Part shown: positions 1 to 9,688 of the stretch, piece by piece | How the letters are laid out: each line of letters begins with the position of its first letter | How positions within the stretch are numbered: position 1 is the first letter of the stretch | NCBI RefSeq assembly: GCF_900111585.1 | Contig: NZ_FOHI01000001.1 | Location: 591,016 to 655,015 of the forward strand | From: Nitrosospira multiformis | GTDB lineage: Bacteria > Pseudomonadota > Gammaproteobacteria > Burkholderiales > Nitrosomonadaceae | Direction: 5' to 3' | Length of the DNA: 64,000 bases | Made by a program: the position numbers and the translations under genes | The notes under the pieces: model-generated | Database searches by the model: none | Seen by the model: the letters and a program-made list of their open reading frames with translations, nothing else | What the model was told of the DNA's origin: nothing

Positions 1-3000
1 CTGCTCGCTCGCGGCTATCTCAACCGGGGTGGCCTGACTGCTGAGCGTTTCATAGCCGATCCCTTCGATGAAGGAGGCGGACGGCTCTACCGCACGGGGG
101 ATTTGGCAAGATGGCGCTCGGACGGTCAGATTGAATACCTGGGGCGGCTGGATCATCAGGTCAAGATACGGGGATTCCGCATCGAACTGGGCGAAATCGA
201 AACGCAATTGCTGGCGCAGCCGGGAGTCAGGGAAGCGGTGGTGGTTGCCAGGGAAGGGGCCGGTGCCTCCAATCCTGCGGGAGGAGCAAGACTCGTTGCC
301 TATGTTTCCTTGCATGCGGACGCGGAGATGGAAGTTTCGCGACTGCGTGAAGCGTTGGGTAAGGTTTTGCCAGACTACATGCTGCCTTCGGCGATTGTAG
401 TGCTGGAGAGTCTGCCGCTCAATCCGAGCGGCAAGGTAGACCGCAAGGCCTTGCCTGAGCCGGAGTTTACCCATACGGAGCATTATGAGGCGCCGCAGGG
501 GGAAGCGGAAGAAGTTCTGGCGGGTATCTGGGGGCAGGTGTTGGGTGTGGCAGAGGTGGGACGGCATGACAACTTCTTTGAGCTGGGGGGCGATTCCATA
601 CTCAGCCTCCAGATCGTCACTCGAGCGCGCCGTGCCGGCTGGAAGATCACGCCACGCCAATTGTTCGAGCGGCAGACCATCGCTTCGTTGGCGGCGGTGG
701 CAATGGCACTCGAGGCTCAAGATGCAACCGTTGCTACCCTAACCCCAATCGCAAGCGCAGAACCGAAAGAAGGATTGAGCGACGGAGGCTCGAGGAGACT
801 CCTACCGCTGCTGCCTATTCAGGCTGAATTCTTCGCACAGGAAATTCCTGCGCGACATCACTGGAACCAGGCCGCGCTCCTGGAAAGCCGGGAGCACCTG
901 GATCCTGCACATCTTGGACAAGCACTGGAAGCCGTGGTGCGGCACCACGATGCGCTTCGTTTCCGTTTCGCTAGAAATGAGGGCGGCCAATGGCAGCAGT
1001 TTTGTGGGCAACAGTTTTGGGGGCAGCAGCCTTGTGGGGAATCCATTTCGGATGATTTGTTATGGGTGCGCAAAGCTGCTACCGCCGCCGACCTGGAAGC
1101 GCTATGCAACGAGGCGCAGCGCAGCCTGAATCTCATCGAAGGCCCACTGCTGCGCGCTGTGCTTTTCGATATGGACGATGGCAGCCAGCGGTTGTTGCTG
1201 GTCATTCATCACCTTGTGATTGACGGTGTTTCCTGGCGTATCCTGCTCGAGGATTTGCAGAATGCCTATAGTCAGGCCCGGAACGCCCAAGCTATCGCAT
1301 TGCCCGAAAAATCGGGCGGCTATGAGGTATGGATCGAGCGGCTGCAGCGTTATGTGCATGAAAATACAGAAGAACTTGTTTACTGGCGAAGCTTGACGAG
1401 AGTACCGGCCATACTGCCCCGCGATAACCCAGAGGGTGCGAGCTTCGTCCGGCTCCAGTGCGATGCTGTGCTCAAGCTGGGTAAGGCGCAGACCCGCGCC
1501 TTGCTCAAGGAAGCGCCCGCAGCCTATCGTACTCACGTGAACGACCTGTTGCTTACCGCTTTGGGCAGCGCCCTTTGCTGGTGGAGCGGCCATAAGGCAA
1601 TCCTGATCGATCTTGAAGGCCATGGCCGGGAAGATTTATACGATACCGACCTTTCGCAAACGGTCGGCTGGTTTACCACTCTCTATCCGGTGATGCTCGA
1701 TCCATCCGGGGATCTGGATCAGAGGATTAAGCGAATCAAGGAAAACCTGCGGAAGATACCGAATAAAGGATTGGGTTACGGACTGTTCAAATATCACGGC
1801 ACGCCCGAACAGCGTGAATTCCTGGCATCCTTGCCCAAGCCCGAAGTCGTATTCAATTATCTGGGGCAACTGGATGCGAGTTTCGACGAAAGCGCACTGT
1901 GGACGTTGGCGGCCGAATCGATAGGGGATCTGACCGATGAAAATGCACCTCTCAGTCATGATATTTCCATAAATGGTCATGTTTATGAGGGCGAGCTGTG
2001 CCTTACGGTGAGCTATAGCGACGCGCGTTACCACAGGGCGACAATTGAGGCGTTCATGAACGTTTATCAGGCTGAGCTTGAAACGTTGATTGTCCATTGC
2101 ACCAGCGGCATACAAGGCCTTGCTCCTTCGGATTTCCCTCTGGTCGAACTCACCCAGCGCGAGCTGGACAGTCTGCCCGTAGCCACCGCACAGCTTGAGG
2201 ACCTTTATCCGCTTTCTCCATTGCAGGGGGGCATACTTTTCCACAGCGTATTTGACAGGGACGACCACGGTGTTTACCTCAATCAGTTGAGGGCCGATAT
2301 CGAGGGACTGGATGCAACTCGTTTCAAGGCTGCATGGCAGGCTGCGGTGGCTTGCCACCCAGTGTTGCGGACAGGTTTCGTGATTCAGGATAGCAAGCCC
2401 CTGCAATGGGTAGCCAAGTCCGTCGAGCTGCCATTTGTGGAACACGACTGGCGGACCAGGGAGGATAAGGAGCATAGGGAGGATAGGGAGCGCGATCTTG
2501 AGGCATTGGCCCGGGCGGAACACGCCTCGGGTTTTGATCTTACCAGACCTCCGCTCATGCGCCTCGCGCTGGTGAGATTGACCGACGAGCGGTACCACTT
2601 CATCTGGACGATCCATCACTTGCTGCTTGACGGATGGAGCACTTCCCAACTGGCCGGGGAAGTATTGCGGCGATATGCCGGAGAGCTCTCTCCAGTTCAG
2701 GAAGCGTCGTTTCGGGACAGAGGCGAGTATCGCCGATTTATCGAATGGCTGCAGCATCGTGATATGGAAGCTTCCGAAGCATACTGGAGGGAGCGGCTGA
2801 AGGGAATCGGGGAGCCGACGCGGCTGGCGGCGACATTGCCTGCGCATCGAGAAAATTCCGATCATGAAGAGTATGGGGAGCATTTCACTGAACTGTCGCT
2901 CTCCCTTTCCGAGAGGTTGATTCAGTTTGCCCGTCGCGAGCGCGTCACCCTCAACACTCTGATACAGGGTGTCTGGGCGATCTTGCTGAGTCGGTACACC

Positions 3001-6000
3001 GGGAAGCAAACCGTTCTTTTCGGCGCTACGGTGGCGGGAAGGCCGGCAACCTTGCCGGGAGCGGAGCACTTGCTGGGATTATTCATCAATACGCTTCCCG
3101 TGTCGGTAACGCTCCAGCCCGAGTACCAGATCGGCGCATGGCTACGCGACTTGCAAGCGCAGAACCTCGCCTCGCGCGAACACGAGCAAACACCTTTGTA
3201 TGAAATCCAGCGCTGGCTGGGACAAAGCGGGCAGGGATTATTCGACAGCATTCTCGTGTTCGAGAACTATCCCATGGATGAGGCGTTGCGCGAATCGACT
3301 CCAGGCGGGCCTGCTTTTTCCAATATCCGTAATCGCGAAAGCAGCAATTATCCGATGATGGTATCGGTCATGCAGGGTAACGTGCTATCGCTGGGTTACA
3401 GCTACGATTGCAGATATTTCTCGCGAACGGCGGTGGAGTCCATTGCGAAGCAACTTAAACGGCTGCTTGACAGGATTGCCACCACTCCCGCGAATTCGCC
3501 ACAAAGATTGGGCGACATCGACATACTGAGCGAAGCCGATTGGGCACAGCTTAAGGTCTGGGGGATCAACGAGCAGCGCTATGCCAATACCGAGCCTGTA
3601 CACAGGCTGATCGAACGGCAGGCTGAAGAGCGGTCAGGAGCGGTTGCCCTGGTCTTTGGCGATGTCGAATTGAGCTACGGCGAACTGAATCGAAGAGCGA
3701 ATCGTCTGTCGCACCGCTTGATCAGGCTTGGGGTTGGGCCGGAGGTCAAGGTAGGCATTGCGGTGGAGCGCTCGATCGACATGGTGGTGGGATTGCTTGC
3801 CATCCTGAAGGCGGGCGGGGCATATGTGCCGCTTGATCCGGAATATCCGCAGGAGCGGCTGGCCTACATGGTGACAGACAGTGGCATCGGGCTGCTCCTG
3901 ACGCAAAGCCGGGTTCGATCCGCCATCCCCCATTCTGACCAATGCGTGGTACTGGAACTGGACAGGCTCGATCTCGAGGAGGAATCCGGCAGCAACCCGC
4001 AAGTCGCCCTGCATGGACACAACCTTGCCTACATCATCTATACCTCAGGCTCTACAGGAAAGCCAAAGGGAGTAGGGGTAGTGCATCATGCGCTAAGCCA
4101 TTTTCTTACCAGCATGGGCGAGCTTCCAGGTATGAACGCCCAGGATACGCTTGCGGCGGTGACCGCACTGTCGTTTGACATCGCTGCCCTGGAGCTCTAT
4201 CTGCCTTTGAGTGTTGGCGCACGCCTCGTGCTTGTTCCGCAGGGGGTCAACCGCGATGGTCTGGCCCTTGCGCAACTCCTTCAAACCCACCGTCCCAGCG
4301 TCCTGCAGTCCACACCTGCCGGATGGCGCATGCTGCTTGCAGCCGGATGGGATCCTCTGCAAGGAAAAGCAGAAGGAGAAATACACGGTGGAGACAACAA
4401 ACCGTTCAAGCCCTTGAAAGCGTTGTGCGGCGGCGAAGCGCTTCAGCCCGACCTTGCCGGTCAGTTGTGCGCGCACGGCGTCGAGTTATGGAATATGTAT
4501 GGGCCCACTGAAACCACTATCTGGTCCGCAGTGGGAAAAATCGACCAAAGCGGAGCACCGGTATTGGGTAAGCCTATAGCGGCCACCCGGGCATACATCC
4601 TCGATGCGAATCTCAATCCTGTTCTGCCAGGCGTGGCTGGAGAACTGTATCTCGGAGGGATAGGGTTGGCGCGTGGCTATCCCAACCGTGGAGGACTGAC
4701 AGCAGAGCGTTTCATAGCCGATCCTTTCGATGAAGAAGGAGGACGGCTTTATCGAACTGGCGACTTGGCAAGATGGCGCGGCGATGGGCAGATCGAATAC
4801 CTGGGGCGATTGGATCATCAGGTCAAGATTCGAGGGTTCCGCATCGAACTGGGTGAGATCGAAGCCCAACTGCTGGCTCAGCCTGAAATCAGGGAAGCGG
4901 TGGTAGTTGCGCGGGAAGGAGCCGATGCTGCCCTGGCAGCCACTGATACGCGGTTATCAGGAGGCGCGAAGCTTGTGGCCTATGTTTCATCGCATGGCGG
5001 GGAAGATGTGGATGTTGCCTTACTGCGTCAGGCACTAGCCAAAGGGCTGCCGGACTATATGATTCCTGCGGCAATCGTTGTTTTGGAGAGTTTACCGCTT
5101 AATCCCAACGGGAAGGTGGATCGCAAGGCCTTGCCCGACCCGGAATTTGCCAACACGGAGCGTTATGAGGCACCGCAAGGTGAAGTGGAAGAAGTGCTGG
5201 CGACCATCTGGGCCCAAGTGCTTGGCGTAGCCCAGGTGGGTCGGCATGACAACTTTTTTGAGTTGGGGGGCGATTCCATTCTCAGTCTTCAAATCGTCAC
5301 CAAAGCCTGGCGTGCCGGCTTGAAGATCACACCCCGGCAGTTATTCGAACAGCAAACCATCGCTTCGTTGGCAGAAACAGTGGAGGCCATTGAGGAACCG
5401 ATTGCAGAACCGGCCAAGCCCGAGCGGGGTTATCTGCGCGATTACCTGGGCTCTGCAGCGATTGCAGGGCTCCCATTTACAGAGGATGAAATTGAAGATG
5501 CTTATCCTTTGTCACCCACACAGGAAGGCATGCTGTTTCATACCATGGAAACGGCAGCGGAAGGCGCGGGTCTTTATGTAAATCAGCTCAGCGTGGAAGT
5601 TGAGGGGTTGGACCCGCAACGATTGGCAAATGCATGGATGACTATGGTTAGCCGTCATCCAATACTGCGTACCGGTTTTCTATGGCAAGCTGGCTTGACG
5701 CGTCCGCTGCAAATCATCTTCAAAAAAACATATGCCCCTGTCGCCCCTGTCGTCCACCTGGATTGGCGCGGACTGGATGCGTTGGAATCACGTGTTGCTG
5801 CCTATGCAGAGGACGAGTTGAGACGGGAATTCGATTTTCTCATGCCTCCACTGGCGCGGCTTGCCCTCATACGCCTTGCCGACGATCGCTACCAGCTGGT
5901 ATGGACGCGGCACCACATATTGCTCGATGCGTGGGGGGACGCCATCCTCATCAGCGATTGGCTGCGCTGTTACGCCGGGCAGGCGCTTGCTGCGCCAGGA

Positions 6001-9000
6001 CCGGATTATGGTCACTATGTACGATGGCTTCTGCAACAGGACGAGCAGGCGACCAAGGCTTTTTGGGAAGCCGAACTTGCAGGGGTTGAGGGGCCGACTC
6101 TGTTGGCGAAGTCGACAGGCAAAACAACAAACGGAGCAAGCGAGCCAGACACGCGATCAGGGTTTGCGCAGATATATACTCTTCTGAGCATCGAGGAAAC
6201 CCGTCGGCTGAAAGCCTTTGCGCAGCGGCAGCAAGTGACCCTCAATACTTTCGTACAGGCAGCATGGGCATTGCTTTTGCAACGGTATACCGGCAAAGAT
6301 ACCGTGGTATTCGGCGCTACCGTGGCGGGACGCCCCCCCAGCCTGTCAAAAGCCGAGGAAATAGTGGGAATGTTCATCAATACCATTCCCGTTCCGGTTG
6401 AGCGGAAAAGTGAATTGACAGTAGCGGAGTATCTCGGCCTGCTGCAGAAAATGAATGCAAGATTGCGTGAGCATGAGCACGCATCCCTTGCAGATATTCA
6501 ACGATGGGCCGGTTCCTCCGGTCGGCCCCTCTTCGACAGCATTGTCGTGTTCGAGAATTATCCCATCGATGAGGCAATGCGTAGCAACGAGCTTTATGGA
6601 CTGCGCTTTGGGGAAATCAAAGGCAAGGGACTGACAGGATACGTGATGGATTTACAGGTCGTGGTGGACGACAGGTTGGAAATCGAATACTGCTACGGAC
6701 GCGCCGAGCTTCCCGACGACCTCGTGCTTGATTTGCGCGCGCATATGGAATTCCTGATGAGGGAAATGATGGCTCATCCGGAGCGGCGTGTGGGAGAACT
6801 GGGATGGATGGAAAAAAGAGAGATTGGCCACCTCCTTGCCCTCGGATCCAATGCACATTTGGAAACCTTGCCATCGCGGCTTTCGCGTCAGTTTGTGCAC
6901 AACCTGATCGAGCAGAACGCGGAACAACATCCTGAAGCGATTGCGCTGCTCATGGGTGAACAGGAACTATCCTACGCGGAGTTGAATGAGCGGGCAAACC
7001 GGCTGGCGCACCATCTCGCCCGTATGGGTGTGGGACCGGAAGTGAGAGTAGGAGTGGCGATGGAACGCTCGCTCGAGGTCATTGTCACGCTACTGGGCGT
7101 GCTCAAGACTGGCGGAGCCTATGTACCACTCGACCCCGAATATCCGGTAGAGCGCCTGTCCTTCATGGTGAAGGACAGCGGCATGTCGCTCCTCTTGACG
7201 GAAGAAAAGTTGCTTGCCAAGCTCGGCAGCGGCTTTGGGGTGCAGGCGCTGTTGCTGGATTCACTGGATCTCGCGGCAGAATCAGGCTCTAACCCCGATA
7301 TTCCCCTCCATGAGCATAATCTGGCATACATTATCTACACATCGGGCTCGACCGGGCTTCCCAAGGGAGTGGCGGTCGCGCACGGTCCACTGAGTATGCA
7401 CTGCCGAGCCACGGCGGGAATTTATGGTATGACCTCGCACTCATGTGAGCTGCTCTTCATGTCATTCTCATTCGATGGCGCACATGAGCGCTGGCTGACC
7501 GCACTGACAGTCGGCGCCGGCCTGGCAGTGCGCGACCAGGAACTGTGGACCGCGGAGCAGACATACGACGCTTTGCACAGCTATGGCATTACCAATGCGG
7601 CATTTCCACCCGCTTACCTAGGCCAGGTTGCCGAATGGGCTGCGCCACGCAGCGATCCGCCCCCGGTAGAGCTTTATGTCTTCGGAGGCGAAGCCATGCC
7701 CAAGGCTTCCTACGACCTGGTGCGAAAGACCTTGCGGCCGCGCATTCTGATCAATGGTTACGGACCCACCGAGACGGTTGTTACCCCATTGATCTGGAAG
7801 ACGGAAGCAAGCAACAGTTTCGATTGCGCCTACGCACCTATCGGCAGACCCGTGGGAGAACGTACCGCGTATGTGCTCGACGTCGATATGCAGGCGGTAC
7901 CTGTAGGCATGATTGGAGAATTGTACATCGGCGGCTACGGCCTTGCTCGCGGGTACTTGGAACGAGCGGGGCTGACAGCGGAGCGCTTCGTAGCCGATCC
8001 ATTTGATGGGAATGGCGGGCGGCTCTATCGCACGGGTGATCTGGTGCGTTGGCTGGAGGACGGCAATATCGAATATATCGGCCGTGCTGACCATCAAGTG
8101 AAGATTCGCGGGTTCCGGATCGAGCTGGGCGAAATCGAGGCATGCGTACGTGAGCTTACCGGACTGACCGATATTGCAGTCGTTGTGCGGGAAGGGGCGG
8201 GAGGACCGCAACTCGCCGCTTATGTCGTGCGGAATGAGACGACGGGGACGACTGTGCCAGCCCGGAAGGGGAGTGCAGAGCTGGGAAGCACGCTGAAGCA
8301 GCAACTTGCCAGGCGGCTGCCCGAATATATGGTGCCCACGCATATCGTCATCCTGGATGAGCTGCCTCGACTGCCCAGCGGCAAGCTTGACCGCAGTGCA
8401 TTACCGGAGCCGGATGCTGTTGCTGCCGACACTTATCGAGCACCCTCTACTCCGGAAGCCAGGCTTCTGGCTCAGATCTGGCAGGAGGTGCTGGGTGTGG
8501 AACGGGTAGGCGAGACCGACAACTTCTTCGCCCTCGGCGGAGATTCGCTCTCCAGCCTGAAAGTCATGGCTCGAATGCGCAACCTGCCCGGGTTGAAATT
8601 CGATTTCAAGCTGCGGGATCTGATGCAACGTCCAACCATTGCCGGTTTGCTCGGCCCGGACGTTGAGGCTTCTGACAAAACACAGCCACTGCTGCTGTTA
8701 AACCAGCGCGACGAAAAAGCGCAACTCGAGCCATTATTCTGCATCCATGCCGGATTGGGAACAGTGTTCGACTACCAGCCGCTTGCGCGGCATCTGCAGG
8801 GTAAGCGAACAGTCTATGGAATACCTTGCCGCATGCTCTCCGACCCCCAGCATCGCGATACTTCTCTCGACAAGATGGCGGCAGATTATGTCCAGATCAT
8901 TCGCCGGACACAGCCGGAGGGACCCTACCATCTGTCAGGCTGGTCCCTTGGCGGCACTCTTGCAGCCATGATGGCTGCGTTACTGGAGGCGGAGGGGCAG

Positions 9001-9588
9001 GAGGTAGCGTTTCTGGGTCTCATCGATTCCTTCATTCCCGTCATGGACGAATCCGAGCCCGATGACTGGCGACAGGATTTTTCCGATTTTGTTTCCGTGG
9101 TGCTGCCCGGAGCGAAAATCGATGGCGCGGATGGAGTTTTTCCTGATGGAAATCAAAAGAGTTGTCTGCAATCCTTGAAGCAGCCATCGAGAGAGGCTTT
9201 GGCAGGTTTGCTGGATGAATTGATCTCCACCATGCCGGCTTCGGAAGGTGCAGCTTCGCCTACGAAAGAGAAGCGCGGCGGGTATGCGGATCTGGGAGCA
9301 AGCGAACTTGCTCGTATCTTCGGCATTGCGCGGCACTTGAAAGCGCTTGCTGCACAAGCTCCGGAATTAGGCTGCTTGAACATCCAGCCCGCCTGCTGGT
9401 GGATTGCGACCCGCCCCTTGTCCGACCGGCTGGCTCTTTCAAGGCAAACAGGCCAGCCTGAATTGTCCGGAAACGAAATCGATATCGATCACTTTTCGAT
9501 CATCCGGGCGGAAGCGTTGTTTGTCGAGATGGAAAGTAGGCTTCGATCTGGTGGTGCCAGGACAGCAATTCCCTCGAAGGTTCTATAA
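1..9588 (+). CDS. Nonribosomal peptide synthetase, C-terminal part (siderophore peptide), 5'-truncated
   Basis: The reading frame is open from base 1, so the N-terminus lies outside the window. Visible domains in order: end of an adenylation (A) domain (to ~470); PCP1 (GGDS at 586-597); an epimerisation domain (~800-2130, HHLVIDG at ~1207 and VGWFTTLYPV); a condensation domain (~2200-3500, HHLLLDG at ~2614); A (~3610-5130, YTSGSTGKPKG); PCP2 (GGDS ~5266); C (~5480-6830, HHILLDA); A (~6900-8400); PCP3 (~8440-8640); and a terminal thioesterase (~8690-9560, GWSLGG). The epimerisation domain implies a D-residue loaded by the A domain at the window start. My manual reading of the specificity residues is DILGLGMIW for the first complete A domain (glycine-like) and DGEAVGGVT for the last (resembling ornithine/lysine-type codes); both are tentative. 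The neighbouring ornithine hydroxylase and acyltransferase suggest a hydroxamate siderophore ending in a modified ornithine. Confidence 0.96.
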   Translation: MLARGYLNRGGLTAERFIADPFDEGGGRLYRTGDLARWRSDGQIEYLGRLDHQVKIRGFRIELGEIETQLLAQPGVREAVVVAREGAGASNPAGGARLVAYVSLHADAEMEVSRLREALGKVLPDYMLPSAIVVLESLPLNPSGKVDRKALPEPEFTHTEHYEAPQGEAEEVLAGIWGQVLGVAEVGRHDNFFELGGDSILSLQIVTRARRAGWKITPRQLFERQTIASLAAVAMALEAQDATVATLTPIASAEPKEGLSDGGSRRLLPLLPIQAEFFAQEIPARHHWNQAALLESREHLDPAHLGQALEAVVRHHDALRFRFARNEGGQWQQFCGQQFWGQQPCGESISDDLLWVRKAATAADLEALCNEAQRSLNLIEGPLLRAVLFDMDDGSQRLLLVIHHLVIDGVSWRILLEDLQNAYSQARNAQAIALPEKSGGYEVWIERLQRYVHENTEELVYWRSLTRVPAILPRDNPEGASFVRLQCDAVLKLGKAQTRALLKEAPAAYRTHVNDLLLTALGSALCWWSGHKAILIDLEGHGREDLYDTDLSQTVGWFTTLYPVMLDPSGDLDQRIKRIKENLRKIPNKGLGYGLFKYHGTPEQREFLASLPKPEVVFNYLGQLDASFDESALWTLAAESIGDLTDENAPLSHDISINGHVYEGELCLTVSYSDARYHRATIEAFMNVYQAELETLIVHCTSGIQGLAPSDFPLVELTQRELDSLPVATAQLEDLYPLSPLQGGILFHSVFDRDDHGVYLNQLRADIEGLDATRFKAAWQAAVACHPVLRTGFVIQDSKPLQWVAKSVELPFVEHDWRTREDKEHREDRERDLEALARAEHASGFDLTRPPLMRLALVRLTDERYHFIWTIHHLLLDGWSTSQLAGEVLRRYAGELSPVQEASFRDRGEYRRFIEWLQHRDMEASEAYWRERLKGIGEPTRLAATLPAHRENSDHEEYGEHFTELSLSLSERLIQFARRERVTLNTLIQGVWAILLSRYTGKQTVLFGATVAGRPATLPGAEHLLGLFINTLPVSVTLQPEYQIGAWLRDLQAQNLASREHEQTPLYEIQRWLGQSGQGLFDSILVFENYPMDEALRESTPGGPAFSNIRNRESSNYPMMVSVMQGNVLSLGYSYDCRYFSRTAVESIAKQLKRLLDRIATTPANSPQRLGDIDILSEADWAQLKVWGINEQRYANTEPVHRLIERQAEERSGAVALVFGDVELSYGELNRRANRLSHRLIRLGVGPEVKVGIAVERSIDMVVGLLAILKAGGAYVPLDPEYPQERLAYMVTDSGIGLLLTQSRVRSAIPHSDQCVVLELDRLDLEEESGSNPQVALHGHNLAYIIYTSGSTGKPKGVGVVHHALSHFLTSMGELPGMNAQDTLAAVTALSFDIAALELYLPLSVGARLVLVPQGVNRDGLALAQLLQTHRPSVLQSTPAGWRMLLAAGWDPLQGKAEGEIHGGDNKPFKPLKALCGGEALQPDLAGQLCAHGVELWNMYGPTETTIWSAVGKIDQSGAPVLGKPIAATRAYILDANLNPVLPGVAGELYLGGIGLARGYPNRGGLTAERFIADPFDEEGGRLYRTGDLARWRGDGQIEYLGRLDHQVKIRGFRIELGEIEAQLLAQPEIREAVVVAREGADAALAATDTRLSGGAKLVAYVSSHGGEDVDVALLRQALAKGLPDYMIPAAIVVLESLPLNPNGKVDRKALPDPEFANTERYEAPQGEVEEVLATIWAQVLGVAQVGRHDNFFELGGDSILSLQIVTKAWRAGLKITPRQLFEQQTIASLAETVEAIEEPIAEPAKPERGYLRDYLGSAAIAGLPFTEDEIEDAYPLSPTQEGMLFHTMETAAEGAGLYVNQLSVEVEGLDPQRLANAWMTMVSRHPILRTGFLWQAGLTRPLQIIFKKTYAPVAPVVHLDWRGLDALESRVAAYAEDELRREFDFLMPPLARLALIRLADDRYQLVWTRHHILLDAWGDAILISDWLRCYAGQALAAPGPDYGHYVRWLLQQDEQATKAFWEAELAGVEGPTLLAKSTGKTTNGASEPDTRSGFAQIYTLLSIEETRRLKAFAQRQQVTLNTFVQAAWALLLQRYTGKDTVVFGATVAGRPPSLSKAEEIVGMFINTIPVPVERKSELTVAEYLGLLQKMNARLREHEHASLADIQRWAGSSGRPLFDSIVVFENYPIDEAMRSNELYGLRFGEIKGKGLTGYVMDLQVVVDDRLEIEYCYGRAELPDDLVLDLRAHMEFLMREMMAHPERRVGELGWMEKREIGHLLALGSNAHLETLPSRLSRQFVHNLIEQNAEQHPEAIALLMGEQELSYAELNERANRLAHHLARMGVGPEVRVGVAMERSLEVIVTLLGVLKTGGAYVPLDPEYPVERLSFMVKDSGMSLLLTEEKLLAKLGSGFGVQALLLDSLDLAAESGSNPDIPLHEHNLAYIIYTSGSTGLPKGVAVAHGPLSMHCRATAGIYGMTSHSCELLFMSFSFDGAHERWLTALTVGAGLAVRDQELWTAEQTYDALHSYGITNAAFPPAYLGQVAEWAAPRSDPPPVELYVFGGEAMPKASYDLVRKTLRPRILINGYGPTETVVTPLIWKTEASNSFDCAYAPIGRPVGERTAYVLDVDMQAVPVGMIGELYIGGYGLARGYLERAGLTAERFVADPFDGNGGRLYRTGDLVRWLEDGNIEYIGRADHQVKIRGFRIELGEIEACVRELTGLTDIAVVVREGAGGPQLAAYVVRNETTGTTVPARKGSAELGSTLKQQLARRLPEYMVPTHIVILDELPRLPSGKLDRSALPEPDAVAADTYRAPSTPEARLLAQIWQEVLGVERVGETDNFFALGGDSLSSLKVMARMRNLPGLKFDFKLRDLMQRPTIAGLLGPDVEASDKTQPLLLLNQRDEKAQLEPLFCIHAGLGTVFDYQPLARHLQGKRTVYGIPCRMLSDPQHRDTSLDKMAADYVQIIRRTQPEGPYHLSGWSLGGTLAAMMAALLEAEGQEVAFLGLIDSFIPVMDESEPDDWRQDFSDFVSVVLPGAKIDGADGVFPDGNQKSCLQSLKQPSREALAGLLDELISTMPASEGAASPTKEKRGGYADLGASELARIFGIARHLKALAAQAPELGCLNIQPACWWIATRPLSDRLALSRQTGQPELSGNEIDIDHFSIIRAEALFVEMESRLRSGGARTAIPSKVL
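994..1038 (+). repeat. Three tandem 15-bp units inside the epimerisation domain
   Basis: Three consecutive in-frame 15-bp units (994-1008, 1009-1023, 1024-1038) encode QQFCG, QQFWG and QQPCG. They sit in the early part of the E domain, before the HHLVIDG core, and look like an in-frame expansion within a surface loop. Confidence 0.8.
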
Positions 9589-9675
9589 CCTTTGCGCCTT
9601 GTCTTCCAGTCTTTATCGGCTATAAAGAAATATTGGTTTGATATGAAAAGTGCTCGAAGTTAGCTCGATAATCCA

Positions 9676-9684
9676 AAAGGAAAG
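9676..9684 (+). promoter_or_regulatory. Ribosome binding site selecting the ATG at 9689
   Basis: AAAGGAAAG lies 4 nt before ATG 9689. The upstream in-frame GTG at 9650 has no comparable purine tract, so the shorter start is preferred. Confidence 0.6.
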
Positions 9685-9688
9685 AACA

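Noticed and set aside
1636-3069. 477-codon open frame on the minus strand
   Set aside because: It is wholly antisense to NRPS E and C domains whose motifs are intact; the codon pattern is a mirror of the real gene.
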